A DNA stretch of 64,000 bases from Snuella lapsa. GTDB lineage: Bacteria; Bacteroidota; Bacteroidia; Flavobacteriales; Flavobacteriaceae. Position numbers and translations under genes: made by a program. The stretch covers positions 4,086 to 68,085 of the forward strand of contig NZ_BAABCY010000092.1 of NCBI RefSeq assembly GCF_039539345.1, written 5' to 3'. Shown piece after piece: positions 42,862 to 52,800 of the stretch. The notes beneath the pieces were generated by a model. It saw only the letters and a list, made by a program, of their open reading frames with translations. It was not told the origin of the DNA and searched no databases. Numbering within the stretch: the first letter of the stretch is position 1; each line of letters starts with the position of its first letter.

Positions 42862-45825
42862 ATGAACATAACGAAAAACACATTAAAAATTATTACAGCC
42901 CTATTCCTTTTCTTTTTTACAGTTGGCTTAGTGGCACAATCTGAAGTAAATTACAGTATAGCCGACACTCCTTGGGAAGCAGGCTTTGGCAACCATAGAG
43001 CTGTTGTTGAGGTTCCCGAAAAAGCTGAAGCTATCAAGCTTGATTTTAATTGGAGACGCCACGATAAAAACCCCGAAGACCGAAGGCTTTTAATAATTAA
43101 TGCCAAAACGGGAGATACCATACCCAATGTACATCGATTAACTATAAATAATGAAACCTGTAAGTTGGTATTTGGCCCCGTTGAAAAAGGCACCTATTAT
43201 TTTTACTATTTACCCTTTAAGCCAGATAATGATTGGGGATATTATCGGTACGATTACCTTAAGAAGGAAAACAGTCCTAGTGAGCAATGGATAGTTGAGA
43301 ACAAATTGGAACAGCTTAAAAAAACAAAAAAATTACCAAAAGCGATTTGTAAAGAAATCCAGGCCAGAACAGACTTCGATTCTTATTATCCAATGGAGGT
43401 TACCGCTACTAAACAGGAGCAACATCAATTAGAGAACAGTACTTCGTCAAACTATATCGCTATTGCAGAAGATAGAAAGTACCCCATTAAAATGCGAGAG
43501 CATTTGCCCTTAAAATGGATTAAAGATGGTAAAACACATCAATTTGAAGGAACGGCTCAGAAACATGAATATTATGCGTTTCAATTAGGGATTTATGCAT
43601 TCAAAACGAACCTTGAAAATGTATCTCTGGAATTTCAAGACTTAAAATACCTAAATAATAATACAATTCCAGCAAGTGCCTTTACCTGCTTCAATACACA
43701 TGGAGTAGATCCCTATGGAACTCCCTTTACAAAACAGGTTGACATTAATAAAGGGAAAGTACAACCGTTGTGGGTAGGTGTGGACATACCTAAAAGTGCC
43801 CAATCAGGAACATACAAAGGGCATGTTACGATTAAGGTCGATAATCAACCCGATAAAACGATTGAAATTATTTTACATGTTTCAGAAGAAACCATTGCCG
43901 ATAGAGGTGATAATGAACCTTGGAGGCATTCCCGTTTACGTTGGTTGAATTCGACCATAGGCCTAGATAGTGAACCAACAAAACCCTACGCGCCAATTAC
44001 ATTAATCGAGGAAAATAAGCTTGACCTATATGGTAAGCAGGTTACATTAAATGAATATGGACTGCCTTCAGCTATCAATGTTTGGGGAACGGAAATTTTA
44101 AAAAAACCAATACGATATAGTATAGAAGGGGAAACAGTAGAGGCGACAAACAAGAAATCGACGAACTTGGATAAAGGTGTTGTTGAAAAGACAGTTTCAG
44201 CGTACTCCAAGAATTTTGATATACAAACCACTAATACCAGCGAGTTTGATGGCCATTTAAGTTATAAGATAAAACTTGTAGCAAAACAAGATGGCCAACT
44301 GGACAATTTTAAATTAGAAATACCCTTTCAATCCAACATAGCAGAATATATGATGGGTATGGGCTTACCAGGAACAAAGGTTCCGGAAAAACATAAAGCA
44401 AAATGGAAAGGGCCTCACGATAGTTTCTGGGTAGGTAACACTTATGGCGGATTGCATGTAGAGTTGAGGGGAGGTGACTATCACGGCCCATTACTCAATC
44501 TTTATAAGCCCGAACCGCCCAAAAGTTGGCATAATGGAGGTAAAGGCGGTTTTTCAATAGAGAAAGGTACTAATGAAACAACAGCAACAATATACACTGG
44601 GCAACGAAAGTTCCGAAAAGGAGAAACATTGGTTTTTGAGCTAGCATTTTTGATTACTCCTGTAAAACAGATAGATACTAAATCACAATTTGTAAATAGA
44701 TACTATCATAACGGATTAGATCCCATGCCAAAAGATGATGAAATTACCGATGGCGTTAAGATTGTAAACCTACACCATGCTAGTAAATATAACCCCTATA
44801 TTAACTATCCTTTTATTGCGACCAAAGAAATGAAAAGTTTTGTTGACCAATTGCATGACAAGGATCTAAAAGTTAAAATTTACTATACCATTAGGGAGCT
44901 TTCTAATTATACTACCGAAATATGGGCGTTACGCAGTTTGGGAAATGAAATTTTAGGAACAGGCAAAGGCGGAGGATACCCTTGGTTACGAGAGCACTTA
45001 GTAGCCGATTACCGTCCGCAGTGGTATTCGCCACTTGAAAATGGCATCGATGCTTCCATTGTTAATGCACCTGGAGATTCTCGCTGGTACAACTATTATT
45101 TAGAAGGATTAGCATGGTTGGTTAAAAAAATTGAAATAGATGGCTTATATTTAGACGATGTATCTTACGACAGACGCATTTTAAAACGGATGCGAAAGAT
45201 TTTAGACAGAATAAAGCCAGGATGCATGATGGATTTACATTCCAATACAGGGTTTTCAAAGGGACCAGCGACGCAATATACCGAGTTTTTTCCGTATTTG
45301 GATAAGCTTTGGTTTGGAGAATCTTTCAAATACGACGAGATGCCTCCCGAGAACTGGTTGGTTGAAGTTTCAGGAATCCCGTTCGGGCATATGGGCGATA
45401 TGCTACATGCAGGGGGAAATCCTTGGCGTGGTATGGTGTATGGTATGACTGTGCGTTATCCCTGGTTTACCGAAGGAGTAAGTTGCGATCCAAGACAAAT
45501 TTGGAAAGTTTGGGATAGTTTTGGTATTGAAGATGCAAGGATGATAGGCTATTGGGACAAACGACCAGTAATAAATACCAACAATCCAGACGTGAAGGCT
45601 ACTGCCTATATTAAGGAAGGCAAACTTTTGGTTGCCGTTGCTAGTTGGGCAAAAGAACCAGTGAGTGTAAAATTAAATATTGATTGGGATGCTGTTGGAT
45701 TAAATAAATCCCAAGTTAAAATGATTGCCCCTAAAATTGAAAAATTTCAACCAAACAAACACTTTTTTATAGACGAAGCAATAAAAATCGACCCAACTAA
45801 AGGGTGGTTATTGGTTATAGAATAA
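42862..45825 (+). CDS. GH123_N/DUF6067-type glycoside hydrolase
   Basis: A 987-residue secreted protein (signal peptide ending near VAQS, residue 26). After an N-terminal beta region (30-230) it has the W-x-H-S-R-L-R-W-L-N-S-T-I-G block at about 352-365. This block is the hallmark of bacterial proteins annotated as glycoside hydrolase domain, DUF6067/GH123 N-terminal-like. A beta-sandwich (370-590) precedes a barrel with IDGLYLDDVSYDRRILKRMR (near 762) and MMDLHSNTGFSK. The aspartate pair in LYLDDVSYD is a candidate catalytic site. Relatives include N-acetyl-beta-galactosaminidases, but the activity of this one cannot be assigned. It is third gene of the GH5 operon. Confidence 0.68.
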   Translation: MNITKNTLKIITALFLFFFTVGLVAQSEVNYSIADTPWEAGFGNHRAVVEVPEKAEAIKLDFNWRRHDKNPEDRRLLIINAKTGDTIPNVHRLTINNETCKLVFGPVEKGTYYFYYLPFKPDNDWGYYRYDYLKKENSPSEQWIVENKLEQLKKTKKLPKAICKEIQARTDFDSYYPMEVTATKQEQHQLENSTSSNYIAIAEDRKYPIKMREHLPLKWIKDGKTHQFEGTAQKHEYYAFQLGIYAFKTNLENVSLEFQDLKYLNNNTIPASAFTCFNTHGVDPYGTPFTKQVDINKGKVQPLWVGVDIPKSAQSGTYKGHVTIKVDNQPDKTIEIILHVSEETIADRGDNEPWRHSRLRWLNSTIGLDSEPTKPYAPITLIEENKLDLYGKQVTLNEYGLPSAINVWGTEILKKPIRYSIEGETVEATNKKSTNLDKGVVEKTVSAYSKNFDIQTTNTSEFDGHLSYKIKLVAKQDGQLDNFKLEIPFQSNIAEYMMGMGLPGTKVPEKHKAKWKGPHDSFWVGNTYGGLHVELRGGDYHGPLLNLYKPEPPKSWHNGGKGGFSIEKGTNETTATIYTGQRKFRKGETLVFELAFLITPVKQIDTKSQFVNRYYHNGLDPMPKDDEITDGVKIVNLHHASKYNPYINYPFIATKEMKSFVDQLHDKDLKVKIYYTIRELSNYTTEIWALRSLGNEILGTGKGGGYPWLREHLVADYRPQWYSPLENGIDASIVNAPGDSRWYNYYLEGLAWLVKKIEIDGLYLDDVSYDRRILKRMRKILDRIKPGCMMDLHSNTGFSKGPATQYTEFFPYLDKLWFGESFKYDEMPPENWLVEVSGIPFGHMGDMLHAGGNPWRGMVYGMTVRYPWFTEGVSCDPRQIWKVWDSFGIEDARMIGYWDKRPVINTNNPDVKATAYIKEGKLLVAVASWAKEPVSVKLNIDWDAVGLNKSQVKMIAPKIEKFQPNKHFFIDEAIKIDPTKGWLLVIE

Positions 45826-45831
45826 TATATC

Positions 45832-48800
45832 ATGGTAAAAACAATTAAGCGCATTACATTTCTAATATTATTGTTTGCAATTCAAGATATGCTGGCACAA
45901 AAGGCTCGAATTACAGAAGAGAAAATGACTATGAAAACCTATATGTTTTCAGAGCCTAGCCCCATTCCCCAAATAGGGAGGCTATATCCTTATTTTAGGT
46001 TTGATGGTTATACCGATAAAGCAGAAGATAAACAATGGAATATGGTGGTGATGGAGAACGACCATATAAAAGTGTTTGTTTGTCCCGATATTGGAGGTAA
46101 GATATGGGGCGCAATAGAAAAATCGACAGGCAAGGAATTCATGTACTACAACCATGTGGTTAAATTTAGGGATGTAGCTATGCGTGGTGCTTGGACTTCC
46201 GGTGGTTTGGAATACAATTTTGGTGATATTGGACATATTCCAACCTGTGCGACTCCCGTTGATTATCGAATTAAGGAAAATGACGACGGAAGTGTATCCT
46301 GTATAGTTGGGGCATTGGACCTGCCATCACGGACCAATTGGAATGTAGAGATACGATTACCTAAAGACAAAGCTTATTTTGAAACCAAAGCATCATGGTT
46401 CAATAATTCAGACCTTCCAGTAACCTATTACCATTGGATGAATGCGGCTGCAAAATCAAAAGGGAATTTAGAATTTTTATATCCTGGGAACAAACGTATT
46501 GGGCATGGTGGCGAATTAGGAGCGTGGCCCATAGAAGATGGTAGGGAAATTAATTTTTATGAAAAGAATAATTTCGGGATCTATAAATCGTACCACGTTA
46601 TCAATACATATTCCGATTATTTTGGCGGGTATTATCACGATGATGATTTTGGTTTTGGACACTATAGCCTATACGATGACAAGCCCGGAAAAAAGATATG
46701 GATATGGGGGCTTTCAGACCAAGGAATGATATGGGAAGATCTCTTAACAGATTCCGATGGACAATATATCGAATACCAATCAGGGAAGTTGTTCAATCAA
46801 GCAGCAGCAAGTAGTACATATACACCATTTAAGCATCGTGAATTTGCACCGAACGATTCCGACCTTATGAAAGAATATTGGTTTCCTTTAAAAGAAACCA
46901 AGGGTATGGTGGCAGCTTCACCCTATGGCGTTTTGAATATCCAACCTAATGAGGACAAACTAACCTTGTTTATAAGTGCACTACAGAATATAGAAGATGA
47001 TTTGCTTGTAAAAGTAAATGGCAATACACTTCTTAATAAAAAAGTAAAACTCAGTATCCTTCAATTACATACCGAAACAATTCAAGTAGCACCGTCTGAT
47101 GATTTTGAAGTACAGCTAGGACAAAATAAATTGTACTATAGTTCGGGAGCTTCCAATGTAGATAGACCAGTTGAGCCCAATAAGGATTTCAATTGGAATA
47201 CAGCCTATGGGTTATATGTTGAAGGACTAGAACTCGAAAAACAACGACGCTATCCCGAAGCCTTGGTAAGTTATTTGGAAAGCAACAAAAAAGAACCTGG
47301 GTTTTTGCCAACCTTAAATAGATTAGCTCTAAGTTATTATCGCATCATGCAATACGATATAGCCCTAGAATATACAAAACAGGCTATGGCGATTGATACT
47401 TATGATGGTTTGGCAAATTATAATTATGGCATAATCAATACGGCATTAGGGAATACCAATGAGGCCAAAAGTGGATTCGCCATAGCAAGCCATGATATAG
47501 CATACAGATCAGCATCATACGTAGCATTGGCTAAGTTGTTTTTAGTTGAAAATCAATTTGGTAAAGCAAAAACTTATTTGGATAAGGCCTTAAGTTATAA
47601 CGCATTCAACATAACTGCCCACGAATTACAAGCCCTTATCCATAGAAAGGAAGACCAACCAAAATTGGCTCTGGAAAAACTTAAAGCCATCACAAATTTG
47701 GATGCCACCAATGTATTCGTTAATTCCGAGCAAGTGTTCTTGAACGCAATAAATGATACCGAATTCAATAAGCAAATTACTAATGAGCTACCGTACGAAA
47801 CCTATTTGGAATTGGCTTTAAAGTATAAAAGTTTTGGATGTTCAGAAGAAGCTTTAAAAATATTGAAGTTAGCCCCAGAACAGCCTATGGTACTTTTATG
47901 GTCGGCTTTTTTAGATAAAGGAAATGGAACAGACTATTTAAACAAAGCACTAAACCAATCGGTAGATTTGGTGTTTCCACATCGCATAGAGAGTGTGGAT
48001 ATGTTACAGCACCTCATAAGCGAAAATGACCATTGGAAACTAAACTATTATTTAGGACTTATCTATTGGAACAAAGGACTAATTGCCGAAGCAAAAAAAG
48101 CATTTGAAGCTTGCGGAAACCTGCCCGATGCGCCTGTGTTCTACCTTTCAAAGGCAAAACTTTTTACAGACCAAAACCAGCTTGTTGGTGACCTGCTCGA
48201 AAAGGCGTACCGTTTAGAGCCGTCTAATTGGAGAGTAAATATGGCCTTAATAGAACACTATCTGGAAAAAAATGAATTGGAGGCCGCTTTAAAAAAAGCA
48301 AAAAAGTTTTTAAAGCTATACCCTGAAAAGTCTCAATTTGGAATGCATTATGCCAAAGCACTCATAGGCTTAAAGAAGTACGATGCATGTATAGACTTTT
48401 TAAAGACCTTTAATGTATTGCCATATGAAGGGGCCACCATTGGGAGAACCATTTATCACGAATCATGCGTAAGAGCCGCTTACGAAGCCCTAAGGAAAAA
48501 CAATTACAAGAAAGCAATAGATTATGCCAAACAAGCCAAACTGTGGCCCAAAAACTTGGGAGTTGGAAAGCATTACGATGTCGATGAACGGCTGGATAAT
48601 TTCATTGTAGCTTTTAGTTTGGAGCAGATGGATAAACATTCCGAAGCACTAAAGGCATATGCTACAATTGCAGAGCACAATACCCCAAAGTATTTAAATG
48701 AAAGTACCAAACTCTATTTACAGCTCGTAGCATTGGAAAAAGCAGGAAACACTAAGGAAGCAGATCAGCTTTTACATGAAGTTTTGCAGCATGATAAAAC

Positions 48801-48966
48801 CAATACCTATTTAAAATGGGTTGAAGCTAAGTATAAGAATAACAATCCAGATAAAATTCAACAGGAAATAATGGCAGCTGGGACAGAGGTACAGGTGTAC
48901 GATACAAAATTCGTGGATACAGAATTTGAACTGTTAATAGATCTTTTAAGCATAATTGAAAAGTAA
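45832..48966 (+). CDS. DUF5107 domain protein with TPR repeats
   Basis: A 1044-residue exported protein (signal peptide to about residue 22, MLAQ). Residues about 35-385 form a DUF5107 beta-sandwich (VFVCPDIGGKIWGAIEKSTG, YYHWMNAAAKSKGNLEFLYP). This resembles aldose-epimerase/galactose-mutarotase-like sugar-binding domains. The C-terminal two thirds (about 460-1030) are tetratricopeptide repeats (YPEALVSYLESNKKEPG, PTLNRLALSYYRIMQYDIAL, KARTYLDKAL-like units). Such proteins sit in polysaccharide utilization loci. Glycosidase activity has been suggested for relatives, but I cannot confirm it from sequence. It ends the operon; a terminator follows directly. Confidence 0.78.
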   Translation: MVKTIKRITFLILLFAIQDMLAQKARITEEKMTMKTYMFSEPSPIPQIGRLYPYFRFDGYTDKAEDKQWNMVVMENDHIKVFVCPDIGGKIWGAIEKSTGKEFMYYNHVVKFRDVAMRGAWTSGGLEYNFGDIGHIPTCATPVDYRIKENDDGSVSCIVGALDLPSRTNWNVEIRLPKDKAYFETKASWFNNSDLPVTYYHWMNAAAKSKGNLEFLYPGNKRIGHGGELGAWPIEDGREINFYEKNNFGIYKSYHVINTYSDYFGGYYHDDDFGFGHYSLYDDKPGKKIWIWGLSDQGMIWEDLLTDSDGQYIEYQSGKLFNQAAASSTYTPFKHREFAPNDSDLMKEYWFPLKETKGMVAASPYGVLNIQPNEDKLTLFISALQNIEDDLLVKVNGNTLLNKKVKLSILQLHTETIQVAPSDDFEVQLGQNKLYYSSGASNVDRPVEPNKDFNWNTAYGLYVEGLELEKQRRYPEALVSYLESNKKEPGFLPTLNRLALSYYRIMQYDIALEYTKQAMAIDTYDGLANYNYGIINTALGNTNEAKSGFAIASHDIAYRSASYVALAKLFLVENQFGKAKTYLDKALSYNAFNITAHELQALIHRKEDQPKLALEKLKAITNLDATNVFVNSEQVFLNAINDTEFNKQITNELPYETYLELALKYKSFGCSEEALKILKLAPEQPMVLLWSAFLDKGNGTDYLNKALNQSVDLVFPHRIESVDMLQHLISENDHWKLNYYLGLIYWNKGLIAEAKKAFEACGNLPDAPVFYLSKAKLFTDQNQLVGDLLEKAYRLEPSNWRVNMALIEHYLEKNELEAALKKAKKFLKLYPEKSQFGMHYAKALIGLKKYDACIDFLKTFNVLPYEGATIGRTIYHESCVRAAYEALRKNNYKKAIDYAKQAKLWPKNLGVGKHYDVDERLDNFIVAFSLEQMDKHSEALKAYATIAEHNTPKYLNESTKLYLQLVALEKAGNTKEADQLLHEVLQHDKTNTYLKWVEAKYKNNNPDKIQQEIMAAGTEVQVYDTKFVDTEFELLIDLLSIIEK

Positions 48967-48996
48967 CCGCAACAAACATGTTGTTTGCGGTTTTAT
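48965..48996 (+). terminator. terminator of the GH5 operon
   Basis: AACCGCAA at 48965-48972, immediately overlapping the TAA, pairs with TTGCGGTT at 48985-48992, with extra pairing inside the loop and TTTATTG after it. It closes the glycan-utilization locus. Confidence 0.75.
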
Positions 48997-49102
48997 TGCT
49001 TATAATAAGAAATTGATATTGATGCTTTTCTCTAGAAAATAACGATTTAAAGCCATGATATATGCTATCAGCAACAATTGTGTGGCTTATATAAATTAAG
49101 CT

Positions 49103-49873
49103 TTATAATGCTATCTCTGCATATATCGGGCAATGATCTGATAAAAAAATGTCGTTTAAGGTCTCAGCAAGGACAGCATATCGTTTTACCTTTTTAACAT
49201 GTCGTATAAAAATGTAATCAATTAGTTTTCGTACTTCAAATGGTCGGTTATCAAAACCACAAGTAGACCAATTAGGCCCATAGGTGTAAATGGCTACTTT
49301 TTTCGAATGGAGTAAAGTATACTTCCCATTAGGAGCGGTTAAGGTTTTTATGCCTTCCGATTCTGGAATGAGATTAAAATCACCTGTTAGTATAAATGGT
49401 AAATCTCCAGCCAATGCAATCGATTTTTGTTTCAATAGTTTTGCACTTTCTTTTCGGGCTTCTTTCCCTTTATGATCAAAATGTGTGTTCATAAAAAAGA
49501 ATGTTTTTCCGGTTATTTTATCTTTAAGTAATACCCAAGTAGCAATTCTCTCGAGGGCAGCATCCCAGCCTTTACTTACTTTGTTTGGAGTTTCGCTTAA
49601 CCAAAATGTATTGCTTTGTAGTGCTTCAAACCGGTCTTTTCGATAAAAAATAGGAGAAAACTCGCCTTTATCTTTACCATCTTCCCGTCCTACACCAACA
49701 GTATTATATTGATCTAGGTTCTTTTTTAAATAATCCAGTTGCGTTACCAGTACTTCTTGCATACCAATGATGTCCAGATCGTAAAAATGAATCATCCGTA
49801 CAATGTTTTCTTTTCTATGGTGCCAATTTTGTTTACCATCATCTGGATTGTCATATCGGATATTGAATGACAT
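49103..49873 (-). CDS. EEP-family phosphodiesterase, lacking signal peptide
   Basis: A 256-residue EEP enzyme that starts right at its first catalytic strand: MSFNIRYDNPDDGKQNWHHR, then DIIGMQEVLVTQ, NTHFDHKGKEAR, LTGDFNLIPES, KLIDYIFI and LSDHCPIY. All catalytic elements are present, but relatives (including 41990) carry a 20-25 residue export signal before this strand and this one has none. Its ATG (49873-49871) overlaps the first internal ATG (49872) of the divergent RHS frame, so there is no room for a promoter. The 5' end was probably lost at a rearrangement junction; the gene may be non-functional. It is convergent with the GH5 operon. Confidence 0.75.
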   Translation of the reverse strand: MSFNIRYDNPDDGKQNWHHRKENIVRMIHFYDLDIIGMQEVLVTQLDYLKKNLDQYNTVGVGREDGKDKGEFSPIFYRKDRFEALQSNTFWLSETPNKVSKGWDAALERIATWVLLKDKITGKTFFFMNTHFDHKGKEARKESAKLLKQKSIALAGDLPFILTGDFNLIPESEGIKTLTAPNGKYTLLHSKKVAIYTYGPNWSTCGFDNRPFEVRKLIDYIFIRHVKKVKRYAVLAETLNDIFLSDHCPIYAEIAL

Positions 49874-52800
49874 GGTTTTTAATGCTGGGGCAGAACCTGA
49901 AGATGTTCTTAATGAAACAGCAGAACAGGTGGATTATAATTACTATATAAATACAGGCATTTGTCCTTTAGCTAGAGATTTAACCCTTTACCTAGATGGT
50001 TACTTTAAAGAAAGCTCCCAAATAGGAAATGTTACGGATCAAGGAAGAATTTATAATGGGTTATATATTTCTTCTCCACTTTTTGAAGAATTCGGAGGAA
50101 CCTTTCCAGCTGCTGAAAGTTCAGTCTCCACTTCCGGTACAGTCTCAGGGAGCTTTAATGAAATACTTACCTTAAGTATTAATGATGCCAACGGATTACT
50201 TACTAATAGTCAGGTTACCGTAAACCTTCCCTCAACTTTTAATTGGCACAACTATGGCAGTGGATTTAATGTATTAGAAGTTAGCACGGTTATAACAACT
50301 TATAATGCAACAGAGCAACAGTTCTATTATAGTGCACTGGCCAAAATTGACGTTGCGGGAAGTTATCAGGAGGTGGTCATTACAGGAACTACTATGGCCC
50401 GTGTTACATGCAGTATAGACAATCCCAGAAGTGAGGGGCAATACTTGGGAAGTGGCAATAGCTACGATGAGACTGGAGCCTGTAATAAAGAAACTTATTT
50501 TAGTAAGGCCATGGTAGTATTGCTTAATAACCTTATTAAAAATAATCAAATTAATAGCTCAGGTATTGATATTACAAACCTAGATACATACGTAAAAGGA
50601 TATTTACCAGATTTTTTTGGTAACGGTATTACCATATGGAATGCTTTAGGGAGTAACACTTATGAAATAACGGTAGATGGTAGTCAACAGTTTTTAATGC
50701 TCTTAGACAGTGCGTTGCCTACAACACATACTATTACAAATCTAGATTTTAATTATTCGCAAAACTTTCAGGGAGATATAGTTGGCCAAACCGTAAAACT
50801 AACTTGGTTAAACAATAGTAATCTCAAGGTAAGTTCTCAAGGCAGTGTGGTCAATACCGAAAGCACCATAATTAATTTTTTGTGTTGTGATGATATAAAC
50901 AATTATTATATACCGCCAGTTTGCGATAGACATATTGGCTTACTTTGGAACTGGCCTAAGTATGGAGATTTTAATGACGGGAACCAAACATCTATTAGAT
51001 ATCAAATGGGGATTGGTATGCGTGATTTTCTTACTCAAATTGTAACAGATGCTAATGAACTGGGGGGGAGTAATATGACATCGGGCTATAACACACAAAC
51101 CAGTGGAGACGGACTCACAATAAGCACACAGAAATACCCAACAGATCCCATTATTCTGGATAATTACTACGACCAACCCAATCTTTTGTTTAATGGATCA
51201 AATAGAATATTAAAACTGGAAGATATTTATCGACCTAATGCACTTTACAAATATTTGGATGATATTGTTAATTCGGAAAACATTACCGTACCTATGGATG
51301 TTACGTTCTGTTTTTTGTCTTATGAACGGGATGATAACGTTGAAGCTACGCGACTTAAGATAGGTGACATGTATGCTAATAATAAATCAAAAAAACTATT
51401 TTTTATTTTATATGACACAGAAGATATGGATCCAGCAACCGATTCTTTAACGGTTCAAACACCAAATGACATTATTAAATATAGAACTCCTTTAGGATAT
51501 GTCAAACGACTAATTTCTAGAGAACCAGTCAAGTTTACCAGTGGATCCAGCGTTTACGATTCTGATTATATAAGTTTCAAGCACAGTGATCTATCAAACG
51601 AAACGGAGCCCATAAGTGAGGTACTAAAAGACGTCTTGTTAGAGATTCATCAAACAATTTGCCGATCAGGAAGTGCGGTTGTTTCTACAACATTTAAGCC
51701 GGCATTGTTGTTAAACAAAATCATTACAGCACCAAATGGTCAAAGTAAGTTTTTTTATGAGCAGGCCTATTTTTCACCTAAGGGTTTTTCTGCGGATTTA
51801 AATGAACTCATAGATTTTGAGATCAAAGTCAGCTTGAATAATTTTTTAGGAAGTATTGAAGATTATAATAGTGTAGAGATTATCGCAAATGGACAATCAT
51901 TTAAATTGTCCAATAACGGTTTAAATTATTTTTTTAATGAAGGTGAACAAGAAGGTTTGAGAAGAGCTCCAATTAATAGATTTGCCTGGGATAGGTACTA
52001 TCCTGTTGCTTTCGATATTTTTAATTTTTCGTATAATTTTAATGGTGTTCAACGAATATATAATCTAAATGAAGGAAATGGAAGTGCAATCTCTACTGAT
52101 GAGAATGGAGTTATCCCTCTCAATAATGGCAGTTGGATAATTGACCCCGATTTTGGTACAGGTTTAACATTTAAACCTTTACAAACTACATGGTATGATC
52201 CTGTACCTTTTGTATATGAACAAGGTGCAGATTTGAGTTTTAAGGCTCAACTAAAGTTTCAAGGAGGGATACCTTATCCTTACGATGGGGGGTTTGGTTA
52301 TATTACCCAAATCGATTATGAAGATCCAGATAACCCGGAAAATTTATACCAGTTAATAGCTTATGGTGCGTTTGGAGATAGCAGTACACCTTGCCAAACA
52401 GACGAATGCGTCGTCCAACCTATTACACCAGTTAGCTGTACGGATAAGTTTGCAGAATTTACGGCTACCATTAATAGCATCAACGATACCGATCAGGATC
52501 TGGATAATATTGATGAAACAGCCTTCTGTGAAAAACAGTTCGCCTATATTACAGACGACTATATTTATTACCTTACACAATTAGGCGTTACAGATCCGGC
52601 AACTTCCATACACTATCTAACCATTGCCCAATTTGGTGCGACGGAATTTGGATATGGTTACGATGATCCTAATGATGGTAGCCCTGGCATGCAAGCCATT
52701 ATCGATGCCTATGTAACCCATGTAAATAATGTAGCAACAACGGACGAAATCCAAACTTGGGCACAATTTACCTCAGATTATTTATATACCTTAACAAATG

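Noticed and set aside
49803..49871. N-terminal 23 residues of the RHS frame
   Set aside because: They are the antisense of the EEP gene and contain no export signal; they arise from the junction and are not likely real protein.
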